Below, in pieces: positions 16,719 through 25,550 of a DNA stretch of 39,531 nucleotides. Both the position numbers and the translations under genes were made by a program. The notes under the pieces were generated by a model, which saw only the letters and a program-made list of their open reading frames with translations, did no database searches and was not told the origin of the DNA. Position 1 is the first letter of the stretch. The number at the start of each line of letters is the position of its first letter. The stretch lies in assembly GCA_013297765.1 (NCBI GenBank), contig JAAFID010000012.1, forward strand, positions 1-39,531, given 5' to 3'. Origin of the DNA: Cytophagales bacterium. Lineage in GTDB: Bacteria > Bacteroidota > Bacteroidia > Cytophagales > Cytophagaceae.

Positions 16719-16757
16719 CCGACCTAATAAATAGTATTTTATTAGGTCGGTTTCTTT
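16719..16757. terminator. Bidirectional terminator between aminotransferase and symporter
   Basis: Perfect 13-base arms CCGACCTAATAAA / TTTATTAGGTCGG (16719-16731 and 16738-16750), 6-base loop, T-rich flank. The two genes converge on it. Confidence 0.8.
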
Positions 16758-16778
16758 AAAAAGAATGATTGTTATCAC

Positions 16779-18401
16779 TTATCTGGTCTGTAAAAATACA
16801 TAAATGCCTATTACAATCACCACCAACACTACAGACCCAATAATAGTGAGTTTTTTAAGTACAGTACTACCTTCGTTTTCTACGGTCATATCTACTTTGC
16901 CTCCTTCATGTGCGTATTTGTAGGTCAAGCCGTGCACTTTCTCTGGCAAAGGCAATCCTGTAGCGGCACTTACGCCAGCAATAATCAATACGGTAGTGGC
17001 AAAAAGAAATACCGCAAAATGCAGAAAATGTATGCTGCCATATTGGTACAAAAGACCACTGGTAATGATGTTTTTGTCAATCAATATTTCTACCAAAAAT
17101 CGCATTGAACCCAATATAAATCCTGCTACCAAACCAGCAGACGCTCCTTTTTCATTGGCTTTGCTCCACAATATTGCCATAAGAAATATGGCCGTGATAG
17201 GTGGGGCAATATAGGCCGTAATACTTTGTAAAAATAAATACAAACTACCCGTGAGGGATTTGATAAATATGACCCAAATAATGGCAAATACCACAATAAC
17301 AAAAGTCATTATTCTACCCACATTTACAATCATAAAATCATTAGCATCTGGATATATTTTTTTGTAAATGTCTAAAGTAAACAAGGTAGAGCAACTAGCA
17401 AATGCTGACGATAAAGAGGACATTATCGCTGCTAGAAATGCGGCTATGACCAATCCCTTGAACCCTACAGGCATTAATTCCATCAGTACAGTAGCATAAG
17501 CATCGTCGGGGCGAATATCTGGGTGCATTATTCTGGCAATAATGCCAGGAATCATAAACATGATAATAGGTGTCAATTTAAAAAAACCACTCAATACACT
17601 TCCAGCTTGTGCATTAGGCAAATCTTTGGCTACCAAATATTTTTGCACCATAAATTGGTCGGTACAATGGTACCAAATGGTAAGAATGGGAATGCCTAAA
17701 ATAACTCCCGTCCAAGGAAAATTGCTACTGCTTGCAGCGTGTAGCAAATGCAAATCTTGAGCAGGAATACTATTTAAAATCACCTCAAAACCACCAATTT
17801 TATTTAGACCGATAATAGTAAGTACCATACCGCCCACCAACATTATCACACCCTGCACTACTGTAGTGTAAACCACGGAAGTAAACCCTCCTGAAATGGT
17901 ATATATACCCGTAATGATAACGAGGCAAATAGAGGAAGTATATACATCTATACCAGCTATTTTTTCTAAAAATATAGCTCCTGCCAATAGCATGATAGAT
18001 ATCTTGGTAAGAATGTAGGCAAAAATAGATCCCACACTCAGGTAAAAGCGACAAAAATAATTGAAGCGTTTTTCTATAAATTCAGGCATGGTAAATACAT
18101 GGTTTCTGATATAGTACCGCCCAAATGTCCAGGATAGCAAAACACAACTTAATGCTCCTAAAAGTTCAAAATTTAGATTGCCTATACCGTTCATAAAGCC
18201 AGTTCCTGCAAGGCCTATTATATGTTCGCTAGAAATATTTGTGGCAAACAACGATAGCCCCACCATACCCCAACCAAAATCTCGCCCCCCGAGAAAATAT
18301 TCAGTAGAATTTTTTTGTGAATAAGTGTATTTAAGACCTATTGAAAAAATAATTAAAAAATACAGTGACACCACTATTATATCTATTGCTTCAAAATTCA
18401 T
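16779..18401 (-). CDS. Sodium:solute symporter, SSS (SGLT-like) family
   Basis: 540 residues with about 13-14 hydrophobic segments. Family signatures include YFLGGRDFGWGMVGLSLFATN near residue 36, ISSEHIIGLAGTGF, ISGGFTSVVYTTVVQG and the long block GLVIAAFLAAIMSSLSSAFAS with the following TLFTLDIY. Such inner-membrane proteins import sugars, amino acids or related solutes with sodium; the SGLT-like sequence makes a sugar or polyol plausible, but the substrate is not readable. It lies 52 bases downstream of kdsA on the same strand, so co-transcription is possible, though no metabolic link is obvious. Confidence 0.92.
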   Translation of the reverse strand: MNFEAIDIIVVSLYFLIIFSIGLKYTYSQKNSTEYFLGGRDFGWGMVGLSLFATNISSEHIIGLAGTGFMNGIGNLNFELLGALSCVLLSWTFGRYYIRNHVFTMPEFIEKRFNYFCRFYLSVGSIFAYILTKISIMLLAGAIFLEKIAGIDVYTSSICLVIITGIYTISGGFTSVVYTTVVQGVIMLVGGMVLTIIGLNKIGGFEVILNSIPAQDLHLLHAASSSNFPWTGVILGIPILTIWYHCTDQFMVQKYLVAKDLPNAQAGSVLSGFFKLTPIIMFMIPGIIARIMHPDIRPDDAYATVLMELMPVGFKGLVIAAFLAAIMSSLSSAFASCSTLFTLDIYKKIYPDANDFMIVNVGRIMTFVIVVFAIIWVIFIKSLTGSLYLFLQSITAYIAPPITAIFLMAILWSKANEKGASAGLVAGFILGSMRFLVEILIDKNIITSGLLYQYGSIHFLHFAVFLFATTVLIIAGVSAATGLPLPEKVHGLTYKYAHEGGKVDMTVENEGSTVLKKLTIIGSVVLVVIVIGIYVFLQTR

Positions 18402-18453
18402 ATTTTATATTATGAGGGAATATTGGTGTAATTGAGATTTATACTATTATTTA

Positions 18454-19263
18454 CTAAAGAATTGAATTTCTGATTCGCAGTAGCTTTGCTAAAAGATTTT
18501 CTAGCAAATCCAATTGCAACATATTGGCACCATCAGATTTTGCCTCCCAAGGCCTAGGATGTGTTTCTATAAACAAACCATCGGCACCAACTGCTATAGC
18601 TGCTTTGGCGATGGTTTCAATCAATTCTGGCTTGCCACCCGTTATGCCCGATGCTTGATTGGGTTGTTGCAAAGAATGCGTACAATCCATCACTACAGGT
18701 ACGCCAGTATTTTTCATTTCAGGAATATTTCTAAAATCGACCACCAAATCAGAATACCCAAAACTATTGCCACGATCGGTAAGTATCACATTTTTATTGC
18801 CGCAAGCATTGATCTTTTCTACTGCAAATTTCATCCCTGAGCCCGATAAAAATTGACCTTTTTTTACATTCACTACTTTTCCTGTTTCGGCAGCGGCCAT
18901 CAGCAAATCTGTTTGCCTACATAAAAAAGCAGGTATCTGCAACACATCTACATATTTTGCAGCCATAGCAGCATCGCTACTTTCGTGTATATCTGTAATG
19001 GTGGGAATATTATATTTTTCGCCTATTGCCTTCAATATTTCTAGTGCTTGCACATCGCCCATGCCTGTAAATGAATCGAGTTTGGTACGGTTTGCTTTTT
19101 TAAATGATCCCTTAAAAATGAGGGGAATTTGAAGTTTATTTGAAATTGAATTGAGTTTTTCTGCAATTTCATAAGCCATGGATTCGTTTTCTATGGCACA
19201 TGGACCAGCAATTAAGAAAAAATGCTGGTGCGAAGTATGTTTTAGTTTCGGAACTGTAATCAT
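18454..19263 (-). CDS. kdsA: 3-deoxy-8-phosphooctulonate synthase (KDO8P synthase), metal-dependent class
   Basis: 269 residues. Typical motifs are LIAGPCAIENESM, FKGSFKKANRTK, TDIHES, KKGQFLSG and VVMDCTHSLQQPN, ending with FIETHPRP and AKSDGANML. The enzyme condenses PEP with arabinose 5-phosphate to make KDO8P, the precursor of lipid A inner-core KDO, in the cytoplasm. Cys22 in AGPCAIE marks the metal-dependent class; the metal-free enzymes such as that of E. coli have Asn there. This agrees with a Gram-negative cell with lipopolysaccharide. Confidence 0.95.
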   Translation of the reverse strand: MITVPKLKHTSHQHFFLIAGPCAIENESMAYEIAEKLNSISNKLQIPLIFKGSFKKANRTKLDSFTGMGDVQALEILKAIGEKYNIPTITDIHESSDAAMAAKYVDVLQIPAFLCRQTDLLMAAAETGKVVNVKKGQFLSGSGMKFAVEKINACGNKNVILTDRGNSFGYSDLVVDFRNIPEMKNTGVPVVMDCTHSLQQPNQASGITGGKPELIETIAKAAIAVGADGLFIETHPRPWEAKSDGANMLQLDLLENLLAKLLRIRNSIL

Positions 19264-19624
19264 ATAAAATAAAAAGTAACTTTAAATCAATCAGGATTTC
19301 TTTGAAAAAAATCCACCGCAAATATCAAAATATTTTTAATGTAATATAGATACTCTGCCACTATTTTAATGGAGGAACTAAAAAATAATAAATTATAATT
19401 TGATGGTAACGAATTATATGTCATTCGCTTGTTTTTCTATGAATGATCAATATTTTTCTCACATAAACAAAATTTATTAATTAATAATCAATACTATATT
19501 TATTTACACCATTAAATTAATGAAAAAAAATATTAGATTTTTTATAAATTTGCTTGTAATGATGTAACATTTTTTTATTTTTACGTTTAAAACAGAAATA
19601 TTTTTTACATAAATCATCAATATT
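19264..19624. other. AT-rich intergenic region between divergent kdsA and coiled-coil gene
   Basis: 361 bases with no gene or RNA recognised. A near-match promoter for the gene at 19625 may be TTTG at 19549-19552 with TATTTTTA at 19576-19583, one base off the consensus and with long spacing. Confidence 0.4.
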
Positions 19625-20629
19625 ATGGAAACTAGGACAAGAGAAAGATTAAGAGAAAGAGATAGAATGAGAGGTAGTGACGAAACTAATGATAACGGTG
19701 GCAATGGCAAAAGTAAGAAAGGCATTATCATAGCAGTTATTTTTTTAATGCTAATCGCCAATGGTATTTTTATTTATTTTCAAGTAACTAAAAATGATGA
19801 GTTGCTCAATGAAAAAGAGCTTACAATAGAGCAACAAAAAGCAGAAATGGAAAGAACTAAAGCAGAGTTGCAAACTGCAATAGCTGAATTGGAAACTAAA
19901 AAAGCTGAATTATCAAAACTCGGTGCCGATACTATGGCATTGCATAATGAACTAGTTCGTGTGAAAGCCAATATGAAAAACAGAAGCACAGATAGCTATA
20001 AAGGAGCATATCTGAAACTGAAAAAAGATCTAGAAGATTTAAGAGCGATGGCTACTGTTTATGAGAGTGAGATTAAAAAATTAAGAAGTCAAGTCGATAC
20101 CCTGCAAAAAAATAATACAAGATTAAAAGGAGAACTATCTGCTGCAGAAAGAGCAAAACAAGAAGCATTGGCACTAAAGCAAGCAGCAAACACCCAAGTG
20201 AAAGCAGCAGCAGAAACTATTAAAGGTGCTTCTTCATTAAAAGCTGAAAATATTCAAACATTTACATTGAGTGCAAAAGGAAAAGAAAAAGAAGGTGGTG
20301 AGTACAAAGTAAAAGACATTGATTTAATGCGTGTTTCTTTCATATTGCCAGAAAACAAATTGGCCAAAACAGAAGGTAAAGAAATAATTCTTAGAATTAT
20401 AGAACCAGATGGTGGTGCATTGTTTGATTTGGCTACAGGTGGTGGCAGTTTCTTATTCAATGGCAAAGAAATTTTTTACACCCAAAAGCAAGATATTCTG
20501 TACGATAAAAAAAGTCAGCAGGTAACTTTTGACTACAAAAAAGGCAATCCTTACAAACCAGGTAGCTACAATATAGAGGTGTATGCAGAAGGTACTAAAA
20601 TAGGAGAGCATTCTTTTAACGTTCAGTAA
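19625..20629 (+). CDS. Membrane-anchored coiled-coil protein with C-terminal beta domain, function unknown
   Basis: 334 residues. Residues 1-32 are highly charged (RERLRERDRMR) and cytoplasmic in prediction; one membrane segment follows at about 33-52 (KGIIIAVIFLMLIANGIFIY). Residues about 58-200 form a long coiled coil rich in Lys, Glu, Ala and Leu. The last 120 residues, from KAENIQTFTLSAKGK to GEHSFNVQ, look like a beta-rich domain (KVKDIDLMRVSFILPENKLA) and recur in proteins of this architecture across the Bacteroidota. No enzymatic motif is seen. An envelope structural or scaffolding role is a guess. A strong terminator follows at once, so it is probably transcribed alone. Confidence 0.75.
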   Translation: METRTRERLRERDRMRGSDETNDNGGNGKSKKGIIIAVIFLMLIANGIFIYFQVTKNDELLNEKELTIEQQKAEMERTKAELQTAIAELETKKAELSKLGADTMALHNELVRVKANMKNRSTDSYKGAYLKLKKDLEDLRAMATVYESEIKKLRSQVDTLQKNNTRLKGELSAAERAKQEALALKQAANTQVKAAAETIKGASSLKAENIQTFTLSAKGKEKEGGEYKVKDIDLMRVSFILPENKLAKTEGKEIILRIIEPDGGALFDLATGGGSFLFNGKEIFYTQKQDILYDKKSQQVTFDYKKGNPYKPGSYNIEVYAEGTKIGEHSFNVQ

Positions 20630-20647
20630 GTTCCTCTATTTAAAATT

Positions 20648-20682
20648 AAAAAAGCCATGATTTCGGAAATCATGGCTTTTTT
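20648..20682 (+). terminator. Intrinsic terminator of the coiled-coil gene
   Basis: A-rich 5' flank, GCCATGATTTC / GAAATCATGGC stem with a minimal loop, then TTTTTT, 18 bases after the stop codon. Confidence 0.85.
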
Positions 20683-20927
20683 AATGGTTTACTATCATAG
20701 TTGATAAAGGGTGTTTTTTACTTTTAGTTTATAGGCTAGCTAGATAGTTTATAATAAGAATTGCTCTCCTATAACAACTTTACTATTAAAATATCAATTA
20801 GTTAACCTAAAAAAGTCATTCTGCTTAATACTAAGTATTTGGATTTAATGTTAAGCTCTACTTTAGGTTTTAATATTGCTATATTTATCTCTTAAACTAA
20901 AATATTCTAGATTAATTTAGCACATAA
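20683..20927. other. AT-rich spacer between two convergent genes' terminators
   Basis: About 245 bases lying between the terminators of the coiled-coil and DUF2911 genes (the whole gene-free gap is 20630-20982). No ORF, repeat or RNA gene was recognised in it. Confidence 0.4.
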
Positions 20928-20962
20928 ACCACAATAGCCTACCAAAGGGAGGCTATTGTGGT
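20928..20962 (-). terminator. Terminator of the DUF2911 gene
   Basis: Perfect 13-base arms ACCACAATAGCCT / AGGCTATTGTGGT with a 9-base loop, 20 bases past the minus-strand stop codon; the T tract is weak. Confidence 0.6.
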
Positions 20963-20982
20963 GATTATACATAAATATACAT

Positions 20983-21531
20983 CTATTTCTTTTTGACGGT
21001 AGCTAATGCTTCGATAGGTATTTCAATCATCACTTCATCCCAAGCCATCAGCATATTTGCTCCCTTATCTGTATCTTTAAATAAAATAGAAAAAGCCTCT
21101 ACCGTTGATTCTATTTTTACAGTTTTTATTTCTACTCTTAATACATCTTTTTCTTTGTTATAGCTGTATGCACCCCATTGATCTAAATCTGAATTGAAAA
21201 TTACCGTCCATTTGTCTTTTTCTGGAATGGTAAATAAGCTGTATGTACCCGCTTTTAGAGGTTTACCCGCTACCATTATATCTTTATAAATTTTGATTTC
21301 AGTAGCTTCATTAGCTCCAGTACGCCATACTTTGCCATAAGGCTCTAGCTCGCCAAAAACTACTCTTCCTTTTTTCTGTGGGCGACTGTAGATAACTTTT
21401 GCTAAAGGCTGCTTATCTTTGCCCTTTACCAAAGCAATATCTACAGGGCTAGCATCTAAATCTGGAAACTTTTGTGCTAATATCTGTGTCGAAAAAAACG
21501 TGCAGAATGCAGCAATAATAAGGCATTTCAT
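20983..21531 (-). CDS. DUF2911 domain-containing exported protein
   Basis: 182 residues with a signal peptide (MKCLIIAAFCTFFSTQILAQ). The DUF2911 pattern is clear: SPRxx-like YSRPQKKGRVVFGEL, YGKVWRTGANEATEI, GKPLKAGTYSLFTIP and WTVIFNSDLDQWGAYSY. DUF2911 proteins are common in Bacteroidota and are predicted periplasmic beta-sandwich proteins without a known activity. It is divergent from the lipoprotein gene at 21726 and has its own terminator. Confidence 0.9.
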   Translation of the reverse strand: MKCLIIAAFCTFFSTQILAQKFPDLDASPVDIALVKGKDKQPLAKVIYSRPQKKGRVVFGELEPYGKVWRTGANEATEIKIYKDIMVAGKPLKAGTYSLFTIPEKDKWTVIFNSDLDQWGAYSYNKEKDVLRVEIKTVKIESTVEAFSILFKDTDKGANMLMAWDEVMIEIPIEALATVKKK

Positions 21532-21621
21532 GGGTGTATTGTTTAATTTATGTAGAAAATTTGATACATTAAAATCAGAGTATTAACAACTGATTTTAAT
21601 ATTTGTTTCTAAATTTACAAA

Positions 21622-21654
21622 TTGTTCTTCACATCCATATAATTTATAGCTTTG
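21622..21654 (+). promoter_or_regulatory. Candidate promoter of the lipoprotein gene
   Basis: TTG at 21622-21624, 22 bases, then TAGCTTTG at 21647-21654, an exact TAnnTTTG. The spacing is slightly long. It would give a 5' leader of about 65 bases. Confidence 0.4.
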
Positions 21655-21725
21655 TTTATAAAAAAATAATCAAAATTTCAGTTTGCTCTTTTTATCAATA
21701 AAAAATTATTTAATTTCAAATACTT

Positions 21726-22577
21726 ATGAAGATTTTATCTTACATCACTACAATTGGTGTATTTGCCATAGCTACGCTAGTTTCGAGCTGTAAAAAAACA
21801 GAGGAAGTGGTGCCACCACCAGCCATAGGTGCGGTAGCGAAAATAGGTTATATAAGTAGCAGCACTACCATACAAAACGGTGATTCGGTGAAAATTTGCT
21901 GGGCAGCGGTAAAAGGTGGCAGCGAATTAGCTACAAGTACTGTTACACTTAATGGAGTTGCTTTTGTAGGTTTTAATGGAGGGCAAGCAAAGAGTATGAA
22001 TGACAATCAGAAAATTGGCTATACCGACGAGATACAATTTAAGCCTAATGCCACTGGCGATTATAATTTTAGAATTACAGCAGCAGATGGAAAGTCGGCT
22101 TCTTTCACCATCACCGTTGTGGTGCCTAGAACGTTGAAAGAAATAAAGTCACAAACATTAGGCACCAATGCAGCTACTTATTTTTCCTCGAGTACAGGCT
22201 TGGTGTATCAAGAGTCGGATTTTATGGCAAACAAAAACAAGATTGACATTACATTTGCTCAAACTGGTACAGTCGCAAAACCTATATTATTACTAATGTC
22301 TTCTGCACAACGTAGCTTTGAGGGGCTATCTACAGGTACAGGAGGTAGTAGTAATTATTTCAAAAAAAGTATGCTGAGTTACGATTCGCTTACTGCACCT
22401 CAAATAAACCAAATAAATACCTTTCTTTCGACCCAAAAAATTGAAATAACGAAAGGTGGTATTTATGAATTTGTAAATGCCTCAGGCAATAAAGGTTTGA
22501 TTAAAGTCAATGATATAGCCCTAGATTCTGCTGGGATAAATACCACTATCAATATTGCTATTAAAGTGCAGCAGTAA
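21726..22577 (+). CDS. Lipoprotein of unknown function
   Basis: 283 residues. The signal peptide ends in a lipobox LVSSC, followed by KKTEEVVPPP, a usual Bacteroidota lipoprotein linker. Residues about 38-135 read like an Ig-like or PKD-like beta domain (FKPNATGDYNFRITAADGKSA ends with SFTITVVVP). Residues about 140-283 form a second domain with YFSSSTGLVYQESDF and GGIYEFVNASGNKGLIKVND, a pattern seen in other secreted Bacteroidota proteins without assigned function. No catalytic motif was seen. It is probably surface or periplasmic and transcribed alone. Confidence 0.7.
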   Translation: MKILSYITTIGVFAIATLVSSCKKTEEVVPPPAIGAVAKIGYISSSTTIQNGDSVKICWAAVKGGSELATSTVTLNGVAFVGFNGGQAKSMNDNQKIGYTDEIQFKPNATGDYNFRITAADGKSASFTITVVVPRTLKEIKSQTLGTNAATYFSSSTGLVYQESDFMANKNKIDITFAQTGTVAKPILLLMSSAQRSFEGLSTGTGGSSNYFKKSMLSYDSLTAPQINQINTFLSTQKIEITKGGIYEFVNASGNKGLIKVNDIALDSAGINTTINIAIKVQQ

Positions 22578-22601
22578 GTTCATTACGGATTAAATTTACA
22601 A

Positions 22602-22641
22602 AATTCCATATTTCAAGAATCAATTCTTGAAATATGGAATT
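22602..22641. terminator. Bidirectional terminator, lipoprotein gene and ruvB
   Basis: Perfect 18-base arms beginning AATTCCATATTTCAAGAA around a 4-base loop (22620-22623), in the convergent gap. The minus-strand side has the better T-rich tail. Confidence 0.65.
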
Positions 22642-22654
22642 ACTGATTTATTTA

Positions 22655-23683
22655 TTATTCAAACAAAGTGCCTGTACGGCTTGGCGGCACTATTTTTAAA
22701 TGTTTGTAAGCTAGTTCTGTAGCCTCTCTACCTCTTGATGTTCGCTTAATATAGCCCTCTTGAATTAAGAATGGTTCGTACACTTCTTCTATAGTTTCTG
22801 CCTCTTCGCTGCATGCAGTAGCAATGGTAGTAAGACCAACTGGCCCACCTTTAAATTTTTCTATAATGGTCAGCAATATTCGATTGTCCATTTCGTCTAA
22901 CCCATTGTAATCTACATTTAGAGCATCAAGGGCTATTTGTGCTATACTCATCGTGATGGTTCCGTTTCCTTTCATTTGTGCAAAATCTCTTGTACGTCGC
23001 AGTAAATTGTTGGCAATACGTGGCGTACCTCTACTGCGGCGGGCTATTTCAAAAGCAGCTTGTTCTTCTATTGGTGTTTTTAATATGGCAGAAGAACGTT
23101 TGATAATACTGCACAGCAACTTTGCATCATAATATTCTAGTCTAGCATTGATGCCAAATCGAGCCCTCAATGGTGATGTAAGTAGCCCTGCACGTGTGGT
23201 TGCACCTATCAGGGTAAATGGATTAAGTCCAATTTGCACAGTACGTGCATTTGGGCCCGAATCTAGCATAATATCAATGCGGTAATCTTCCATGGCCGAA
23301 TACAAATACTCTTCTACCACAGGGTTTAACCGATGAATTTCATCAATAAACAGTACATCGTTTGTGGCTAAGTTGGTGAGCAAGCCCGCCAAATCTCCAG
23401 GTTTTTCTAATACTGGCCCAGAAGTAATTTTGATGCTCGACATTAATTCATTGGCAATGATATTAGAAAGCGTAGTTTTTCCTAAACCAGGTGGGCCGTG
23501 GAGCAGTACATGGTCTAGTGCCTCGCCTCTTTGTTTTGCAGCCCCTACAAAAACTTTTAGATTTTCTAAAATTTTATCTTGGCCAGCAAAGTCATCAAAA
23601 CTTAATGGCCGCAAAGCACGCTCTACTTCTTTCTCTGTCGATGACAGTTGCTCTTCATCTGCACTCAAATAATCTTCTCTCAT
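22655..23683 (-). CDS. ruvB: Holliday junction branch migration ATPase RuvB
   Basis: 342 residues, full length. Signatures: [15 protein letters not shown] at the N-terminus, Walker [10 protein letters not shown], Walker [27 protein letters not shown], and the C-terminal winged-helix end [17 protein letters not shown]. RuvB is the hexameric motor that works with RuvA on Holliday junctions during recombinational repair. It follows the superoxide dismutase gene by 28 bases on the same strand, so the two may be co-transcribed; ruvA and ruvC are not in the window. Confidence 0.97.
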   Translation of the reverse strand: MREDYLSADEEQLSSTEKEVERALRPLSFDDFAGQDKILENLKVFVGAAKQRGEALDHVLLHGPPGLGKTTLSNIIANELMSSIKITSGPVLEKPGDLAGLLTNLATNDVLFIDEIHRLNPVVEEYLYSAMEDYRIDIMLDSGPNARTVQIGLNPFTLIGATTRAGLLTSPLRARFGINARLEYYDAKLLCSIIKRSSAILKTPIEEQAAFEIARRSRGTPRIANNLLRRTRDFAQMKGNGTITMSIAQIALDALNVDYNGLDEMDNRILLTIIEKFKGGPVGLTTIATACSEEAETIEEVYEPFLIQEGYIKRTSRGREATELAYKHLKIVPPSRTGTLFE

Positions 23684-23711
23684 AATTAAAATCCATTTAG
23701 CTGGTAAATAA

Positions 23712-24440
23712 TTATTTTGTTTTCATCGCCAAATTAAGTCTTTTATTAGCTTCCTCCCAATTGACAACATTCCAAAAAGCAGCAATATAATCGGATCTTT
23801 TATTTTGATATTTTAGATAATAAGCATGTTCCCAAACATCTAGTGCCAATATAGGGTAACCTTTATCATCAGCAATATCCATCAAAGGATTGTCTTGATT
23901 GGGGGTAGAGCATATTTTTAGTTTCCCATCGGCATAGATAAGCCATGCCCAACCTGAGCCAAACCTAGTTTTAGCAGCATCATTGAATTGATTTTTCATT
24001 GCTTCCATATTGCCAAAATCTTTTTCTATTGCTTTGGCCAAGGTAGAAGATGGTGAACCTCCTTTGGCACTTAGCAGTGACCAAAACAGACTATGGTTGT
24101 AGTGCCCTCCACCATTGTTGCGTACAGCAGTATTGTACTTGCTTACATCGGTACATATTTGCTCTACTGTTTTTCCCTGCAAATCTTTATTTGCTTCTAC
24201 TTCTTTATTAAGGTTCTTGATGTAAGCCGCATGGTGTTTGTCATGGTGTATTTCCATCGTTAGCTTATCAATATGGGGTTCCAATGCATCTAATGCAAAG
24301 GGTAGGGCAGGAAGTTCAAAATTGGTAATTGCATCTTGCAACATATAGCCTTGGCTAGAGGTACCAAGTACTGCACCAGTAGCAACTACTGCCCCAGTTG
24401 CCAATATCGATTTGTGAATAAATTCTCTTCTACGCATCAT
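23712..24440 (-). CDS. sodA: Superoxide dismutase, Mn/Fe family, Tat-exported
   Basis: 242 residues. The N-terminus [20 protein letters not shown] is a twin-arginine signal with a long hydrophobic stretch, so the enzyme is predicted to be periplasmic. Metal ligands are His65, His116, Asp201 and His205 ([28 protein letters not shown]). The Gly-Gly before HYNH and Gln182 in PNQDNP are the Mn-type signature, though cambialistic use of iron is possible. It converts superoxide to peroxide and oxygen. Tat export means the metal is probably loaded in the cytoplasm before transport. Confidence 0.92.
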   Translation of the reverse strand: MMRRREFIHKSILATGAVVATGAVLGTSSQGYMLQDAITNFELPALPFALDALEPHIDKLTMEIHHDKHHAAYIKNLNKEVEANKDLQGKTVEQICTDVSKYNTAVRNNGGGHYNHSLFWSLLSAKGGSPSSTLAKAIEKDFGNMEAMKNQFNDAAKTRFGSGWAWLIYADGKLKICSTPNQDNPLMDIADDKGYPILALDVWEHAYYLKYQNKRSDYIAAFWNVVNWEEANKRLNLAMKTK

Positions 24441-24662
24441 GGTTTATGGATTTTGATTTGGCAAAAATTAACGAAACAAACTGATAAAAAAAATTTATAA
24501 ATCAGGTAATGCAAAGTTTGTAGTATTTAGAGAAATCGAATAGCACAAAAATGAGTGCAAGAAATATGCAAAGTATTTGTACTTTGTATGCTAACCTACT
24601 TGTTATATTTAAAGTGTATGTTCAATATTTGAATTCGTTTTTTTATTCATCGAACATTCTTC

Positions 24663-24670
24663 TATTTTTG
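24663..24670 (+). promoter_or_regulatory. Candidate -7 element for the TIR-like gene
   Basis: TATTTTTG, exact TAnnTTTG, 23 bases before the start codon. No TTG was found at the usual upstream distance. Confidence 0.35.
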
Positions 24671-24693
24671 ATTATTATTGCCAATTTTGATTT

Positions 24694-25422
24694 ATGAGTG
24701 AAATAGATTTTTATATAAAAAAACTGCAAGACTTAGAGCCACGTGGTGAGTGGAAAGATGTTTTTAGTCTTAGTTTTGATAAAGTGTATGAGGTAATATA
24801 TCAATCAATGTATTTGCGAAGAAATTTCTACATTGAAGAATTGAAGAAATATGCAGAAATACTTTTAGACTTGCCTTTTTCGCTAGACGACGACGAACGA
24901 CTAGCATTTAGGCGCAATCAAAAGCATATTATTGATCTATTGTATTTGGTAAAAACAGAGAATAAAAAAATATGCGTAGTACATGGTAGAGATACTGCTA
25001 TTGCAGATAAGATATCGGCAATATTAGGTAGAGTGAAGTTGGATTATATTTCTTTAGATTTTCAAAGCAAAGAAGAAAAAAATATAGTACAGTTTGTAGA
25101 AATTGCCAAAACATGCGATTTTGCCGTTATTGCTCTTATGGCCGACGATGCTTCACGGTCGCTTACTGGTGAAGGGGTTGTCACCAATAGGGTCAGTGAA
25201 AATGTTTGGTTTCAATGTGGTTTTTTTCTTTCTCAAATAGGTAAAAAGAATATCATTGTAGCTTTTCAAGAAAATACAATCCTTGATACCCCTATTGACA
25301 TAAATTTGTTTGAGACATTTGTGATTGATAAAGCTGGTTCATGGAAAAAAACCATGCTTGAGTTAATGGCTAAAGATGGCCTACATATTGAAGAAGAATT
25401 AAAAAATAAAGTAATAAACTAA
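24694..25422 (+). CDS. TIR-like nucleotide-binding domain protein (PF10137-like), possible NADase-type effector
   Basis: 242 residues. Residues about 1-88 form an unassigned, mostly helical N-terminal domain. Residues about 92-218 match the TIR-like nucleotide-binding family: KICVVHGRDTAIADKI, then CDFAVIALMADD, RVSENVWFQCGFFLSQIG and KKNIIVAF. Relatives include the TIR domains of bacterial STING proteins and other immune effectors that degrade NAD. Where most relatives have Glu after the NV-x-F motif, this protein has Gln174, so NADase activity is doubtful. No cyclase or other defence gene is adjacent. It could be a stand-alone defence protein, a signalling protein or an inactive relative. 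Confidence 0.7.
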   Translation: MSEIDFYIKKLQDLEPRGEWKDVFSLSFDKVYEVIYQSMYLRRNFYIEELKKYAEILLDLPFSLDDDERLAFRRNQKHIIDLLYLVKTENKKICVVHGRDTAIADKISAILGRVKLDYISLDFQSKEEKNIVQFVEIAKTCDFAVIALMADDASRSLTGEGVVTNRVSENVWFQCGFFLSQIGKKNIIVAFQENTILDTPIDINLFETFVIDKAGSWKKTMLELMAKDGLHIEEELKNKVIN

Positions 25423-25521
25423 AGTACAGCATTAATCGAGGTTTTAGACCTAGTGAAAGAATCAAACCTACATTTGAGTAATAAAATAGTATATAGGTGT
25501 AGTATTTTATTAAAATGTGTT

Positions 25522-25529
25522 TAAATTTG
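25522..25529 (+). promoter_or_regulatory. Candidate -7 element for the HU-family gene
   Basis: TAAATTTG, exact TAnnTTTG, 21 bases before ATG 25551. It argues against the upstream Met at 25515. Confidence 0.4.
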
Positions 25530-25550
25530 AAAAACTTAACAAATTACAGA

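Noticed and set aside
16779-19263. kdsA and the symporter as a sugar-uptake-to-KDO operon
   Set aside because: Only proximity supports it; the symporter substrate cannot be read and no arabinose 5-phosphate gene is nearby.
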